Assembly: GCA_031272615.1 (NCBI GenBank) | Contig: JAISTL010000099.1 | Coordinates: 1 to 6,544 of the forward strand | Origin: Methylobacteriaceae bacterium | GTDB lineage: Bacteria > Pseudomonadota > Alphaproteobacteria > Rhizobiales > Beijerinckiaceae | DNA length: 6,544 nucleotides | Direction of reading: 5' to 3' | Part shown: in pieces, positions 5,017 to 6,544 of the stretch | Layout: every line of letters starts with the position of its first letter | Numbering within the stretch: position 1 is the stretch's first letter | The notes under the pieces: generated by a model | Told to the model about the DNA's origin: nothing | Database searches by the model: none | Seen by the model: only the letters and a program-made list of their open reading frames with translations | Position numbers and translations under genes: made by a program

Positions 5017-5373
5017 TCACGCCGCGCGCAGTTTTTGAACCTCGTTGACGAGTTTCGTCAGGTGGAAGGGTTTGGAGAGAACCTTGGAGTTTTTCGGCGC
5101 GTCGCTGTCCGGCGCCAGAACCACCGCGGAAAAACCGGTGATGAACATGATTTTGATTTCCGGATCCAGCTCCACGGCGCGGCGCGCCAGCTCGATTCCA
5201 TCCATTTCCGGCATGACGACGTCGGTGAGCAGCAGTTCGAAGGTTTCCTCACGCAGACGATTATACGCGGAAAGCCCGTTGTCGAACGAGCTGACATCAT
5301 ATCCGGCGGTTTGCAGCTTGTGGACCAGCAGACGACGCATATCGTTATCGTCTTCGGCAAGAAGTATTTTCAT
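5017..5373 (-). CDS. cpdR: CpdR, single-domain response regulator controlling ClpXP proteolysis
   Basis: This 118-residue protein is a receiver domain with no output domain. In Caulobacter and rhizobia, unphosphorylated CpdR directs the ClpXP protease to the cell pole and primes it for substrates such as the diguanylate cyclase PdeA, while the CckA-ChpT phosphorelay switches it off by phosphorylation. Visible receiver residues are the acidic pocket E7-D8-D9, phospho-acceptor D51 in LLTDVVMPEMDG, T79 in FITGF and K101 in SKPFH. The strings AEDDNDMRRLL, NGLSAYNRLREE and KVLSKPFHL are close to what I recall of Caulobacter CpdR, and the C-terminus ends in Ala-Ala as in homologues. The start at 5373 has AAGG 7 bases upstream. 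The gene is monocistronic, divergent from the amidohydrolase gene, with a structured leader, a possible CtrA site upstream and a terminator 3'. Nothing suggests loss of function. Confidence 0.93.
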   Translation of the reverse strand: MKILLAEDDNDMRRLLVHKLQTAGYDVSSFDNGLSAYNRLREETFELLLTDVVMPEMDGIELARRAVELDPEIKIMFITGFSAVVLAPDSDAPKNSKVLSKPFHLTKLVNEVQKLRAA

Positions 5374-5407
5374 GGTTGTGCCTTACTCGTTTACACCACT
5401 CAAACCA

Positions 5408-5451
5408 GGAAGAGCCGCGTTGGCGTCAACCACAGGGAACCGCGTTCTTCC
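5408..5451 (-). other. long imperfect hairpin in the cpdR leader
   Basis: GGAAGA (5408-5413) pairs with TCTTCC (5446-5451), and after a small internal loop CGCG (5416-5419) pairs with CGCG (5441-5444). Inside the loop GTTG/CAAC (5419-5422 and 5427-5430) gives a competing mini-stem. It ends 34 bases before the cpdR ATG, so it would be in the mRNA leader if transcription starts upstream. Its role is unknown. Confidence 0.4.
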
Positions 5452-5460
5452 TACTGAATT

Positions 5461-5482
5461 CCCCGGGGGGACGTGCCCGGGG
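5461..5482. other. very strong GC hairpin between divergent cpdR and the amidohydrolase gene
   Basis: CCCCGGG (5461-5467) and CCCGGGG (5476-5482) form a perfect 7-bp all-GC stem with an 8-base loop. On the plus strand it is followed by CTTTCG, a weak terminator-like context. No gene ends here on either strand, so a terminator is not expected from the gene layout; attenuation or a small RNA end is possible. Confidence 0.45.
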
Positions 5483-5513
5483 CTTTCGTGAGGTCATTCA
5501 TGCGGCATTTTGG

Positions 5514-5528
5514 TAAACAACCGCTAAA
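5514..5528 (-). promoter_or_regulatory. CtrA-like binding site upstream of cpdR (weak)
   Basis: On the minus strand the sequence reads TTTA, seven bases, TTTACC. The CtrA consensus is TTAA-N7-TTAA(C), so each half differs by one base and the spacing is exact. CtrA is known to act on cpdR in Caulobacter. The site lies about 140 bases before the cpdR start, so the assignment is tentative. Confidence 0.25.
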
Positions 5529-5565
5529 TCACGGCCGCTGGAGGATGGGGCAAAAGAGTTTTTCC

Positions 5566-5593
5566 TTGCTGTTTCCGGCAACAGGGTTAATGT
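5566..5593 (+). promoter_or_regulatory. candidate promoter of the amidohydrolase gene
   Basis: TTGCTG (5566-5571) and TAATGT (5588-5593) are 16 bases apart. The predicted start, near 5600, leaves a leader of about 32 bases before the GTG at 5633 and would put the upstream GTG (5603) almost at the transcript end. This favours the GTG at 5633 as the true start. Confidence 0.35.
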
Positions 5594-5632
5594 TCGGTTT
5601 CCGTGGCGAAGTCAACAAAAAGGGGAGCGTTG

Positions 5633-6523
5633 GTGACCCGGAATCGCGGTTCAATTCCCGCCGAGTTTTTCCCGCCGTTCAATACGCTGGAACCACCGGA
5701 GTGGACGCTGCCGCTGGTGTTGAGCGTCCCCCACGCCGGTGCGCTCTACCCGCCGGGGTTCACGGCCGAGACGCGGCTTTCCGTCGAAGCGCTGCGCACC
5801 GTCGAGGATGCCTTCGTCGATGAGCTCTATCTCGGGGTGCAGGGGCTGGGCGTGCCGCTGTTGAAGGCGGTGGCGCCGCGCAGTTACCTGGACATGAACC
5901 GGCACATGTATGAATTCGACCCGAAGCTCTACCGCGCGCCGTTGCCCGCCTGGTGCCGGACAGACTCCACCAAGGTGATGAACGGGTTGGGAGTCGTGCC
6001 GCGCACCATCGGCGACGGCATGGAAATCTATGACCGGCGCCGCGATTTCGAGGAGGATCTGCCGCGAATCGAATACCTCTACAAACCCTATCACGCCCGG
6101 TTGCGGCAGCTGCTGCGCGACGGCTGCGGGCGCTTCGGCGCCGTGCTGCTGGTGGATTGCCATTCCATGCCGTCACACTCGCGCACCCCCGGGACAGGCT
6201 ACAATCCGCCGGATGTGGTGCTCGGCGACTGCTTCGGCAAAGCCTGCCCCGGCGACGTGGTGAACCGGCTGGAGGCGGCGTTCCAGAAGCAGGGCTATTC
6301 CACCCTCATCAACAACCCGTTTCCCGGAGGCTTCATCACCGGGCATTACGGCAAGCCGAAGCAGAACTGTTTTGCCGTTCAGGTTGAAATCAACCGGGCT
6401 CTCTATATGGATGAAACGCGGCTGGAAAAAACGGCGGAGTCGTTTTTGCGGGTGCAGAGCGATCTCGCCATGGTGTTTTTTTCTGTTGCGGACTATTTGA
6501 AGCGCGTTTATCCGGGGCATTGA
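5633..6523 (+). CDS. N-formylglutamate amidohydrolase family protein (HutG-like)
   Basis: The family (FGase, PF05013) hydrolyses N-formyl-L-glutamate to formate and glutamate at the end of one histidine-degradation route; members outside hut operons have unproven substrates. The protein has 296 residues, normal for the family. Visible conserved segments, in order: LSVPHAGALYP at 30-40, RSYLDMNR at 83-90, LVDCHSMPSHS at 173-183 with H177, DVVLGD at 194-199, NPFPGGFITGHYG at 228-240 with H238, and VQVEINRALYMDE at 249-261. These His, Asp and Glu residues fit a metal-dependent hydrolase. There is no signal peptide. The GTG at 5633 is chosen because AGGGGAG ends 5 bases upstream; a GTG at 5603 would add ten residues and has no good Shine-Dalgarno. 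It is divergent from cpdR, and the next frame begins 4 bases after its stop. No hutH, hutU or hutI is visible, so I give no gene symbol. Confidence 0.88.
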   Translation: MTRNRGSIPAEFFPPFNTLEPPEWTLPLVLSVPHAGALYPPGFTAETRLSVEALRTVEDAFVDELYLGVQGLGVPLLKAVAPRSYLDMNRHMYEFDPKLYRAPLPAWCRTDSTKVMNGLGVVPRTIGDGMEIYDRRRDFEEDLPRIEYLYKPYHARLRQLLRDGCGRFGAVLLVDCHSMPSHSRTPGTGYNPPDVVLGDCFGKACPGDVVNRLEAAFQKQGYSTLINNPFPGGFITGHYGKPKQNCFAVQVEINRALYMDETRLEKTAESFLRVQSDLAMVFFSVADYLKRVYPGH

Positions 6524-6527
6524 CAGG

Positions 6528-6544
6528 ATGAAACGACTGAACAG
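6528..6544 (+). CDS. start of a further gene, truncated by the window edge
   Basis: An ATG 4 bases after the amidohydrolase stop opens a frame beginning MKRLN. The close spacing suggests an operon with the upstream gene. The Shine-Dalgarno is poor (GGGG lies about 11 bases upstream and AGG directly abuts the ATG). With five codons nothing can be said about function. Confidence 0.3.

Overview
The window most likely comes from an alphaproteobacterium. It is GC-rich and carries a close match to CpdR, the single-domain response regulator that works in the alphaproteobacterial cell-cycle and proteolysis circuit. It also carries a 41-residue, cysteine-free ribosomal protein L36 of the kind common in that class. 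I see no transposase, integrase, phage gene or CRISPR array. This is mostly ordinary chromosome: single housekeeping or accessory genes, three complete tRNA genes and one tRNA fragment. I do not see a coherent undescribed multi-gene system, and the findings are local oddities.

Left part (1-2015). A COG0523/CobW-family GTPase on the minus strand runs off the left edge. Upstream of it is a separate minus-strand gene for a 200-residue exported protein of unknown function, with a clear Rho-independent terminator between the two. Then comes about 400 bases with no recognised gene. Its only candidate is an 85-codon plus-strand reading frame with a Shine-Dalgarno-like sequence.

Middle (2016-3432). 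tRNA-Gln(UUG) on the minus strand and tRNA-Pro(CGG) on the plus strand diverge from a short spacer. tRNA-Pro is followed by a plus-strand protein phosphatase with the HCxAGKDRTG active site of the MptpB/Tyr_phosphatase_3 family. A 167-base convergent gap follows, holding a hairpin and a possible 27-codon frame.

Right-centre (3433-5373, all minus strand). In transcription order: cpdR, a terminator, a promoter with an A/T-tract upstream element, tRNA-Val(GAC), rpmJ (L36), a second terminator, and a D-2-hydroxyacid dehydrogenase with all catalytic residues. tRNA-Val and rpmJ are 47 bases apart with no clear terminator between them, so they probably share a transcript. A 34-base copy of the tRNA-Val 3' end lies just after the cpdR stop codon.

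Right part (5374-6544). A 259-base divergent spacer with strong secondary structure separates cpdR from a plus-strand N-formylglutamate amidohydrolase family gene. Another frame begins 4 bases after that gene and leaves the window.

Functionally the genes are mixed: metal-linked GTPase, translation (tRNAs, L36), signalling and proteolysis (CpdR, phosphatase) and small-molecule metabolism (dehydrogenase, amidohydrolase).
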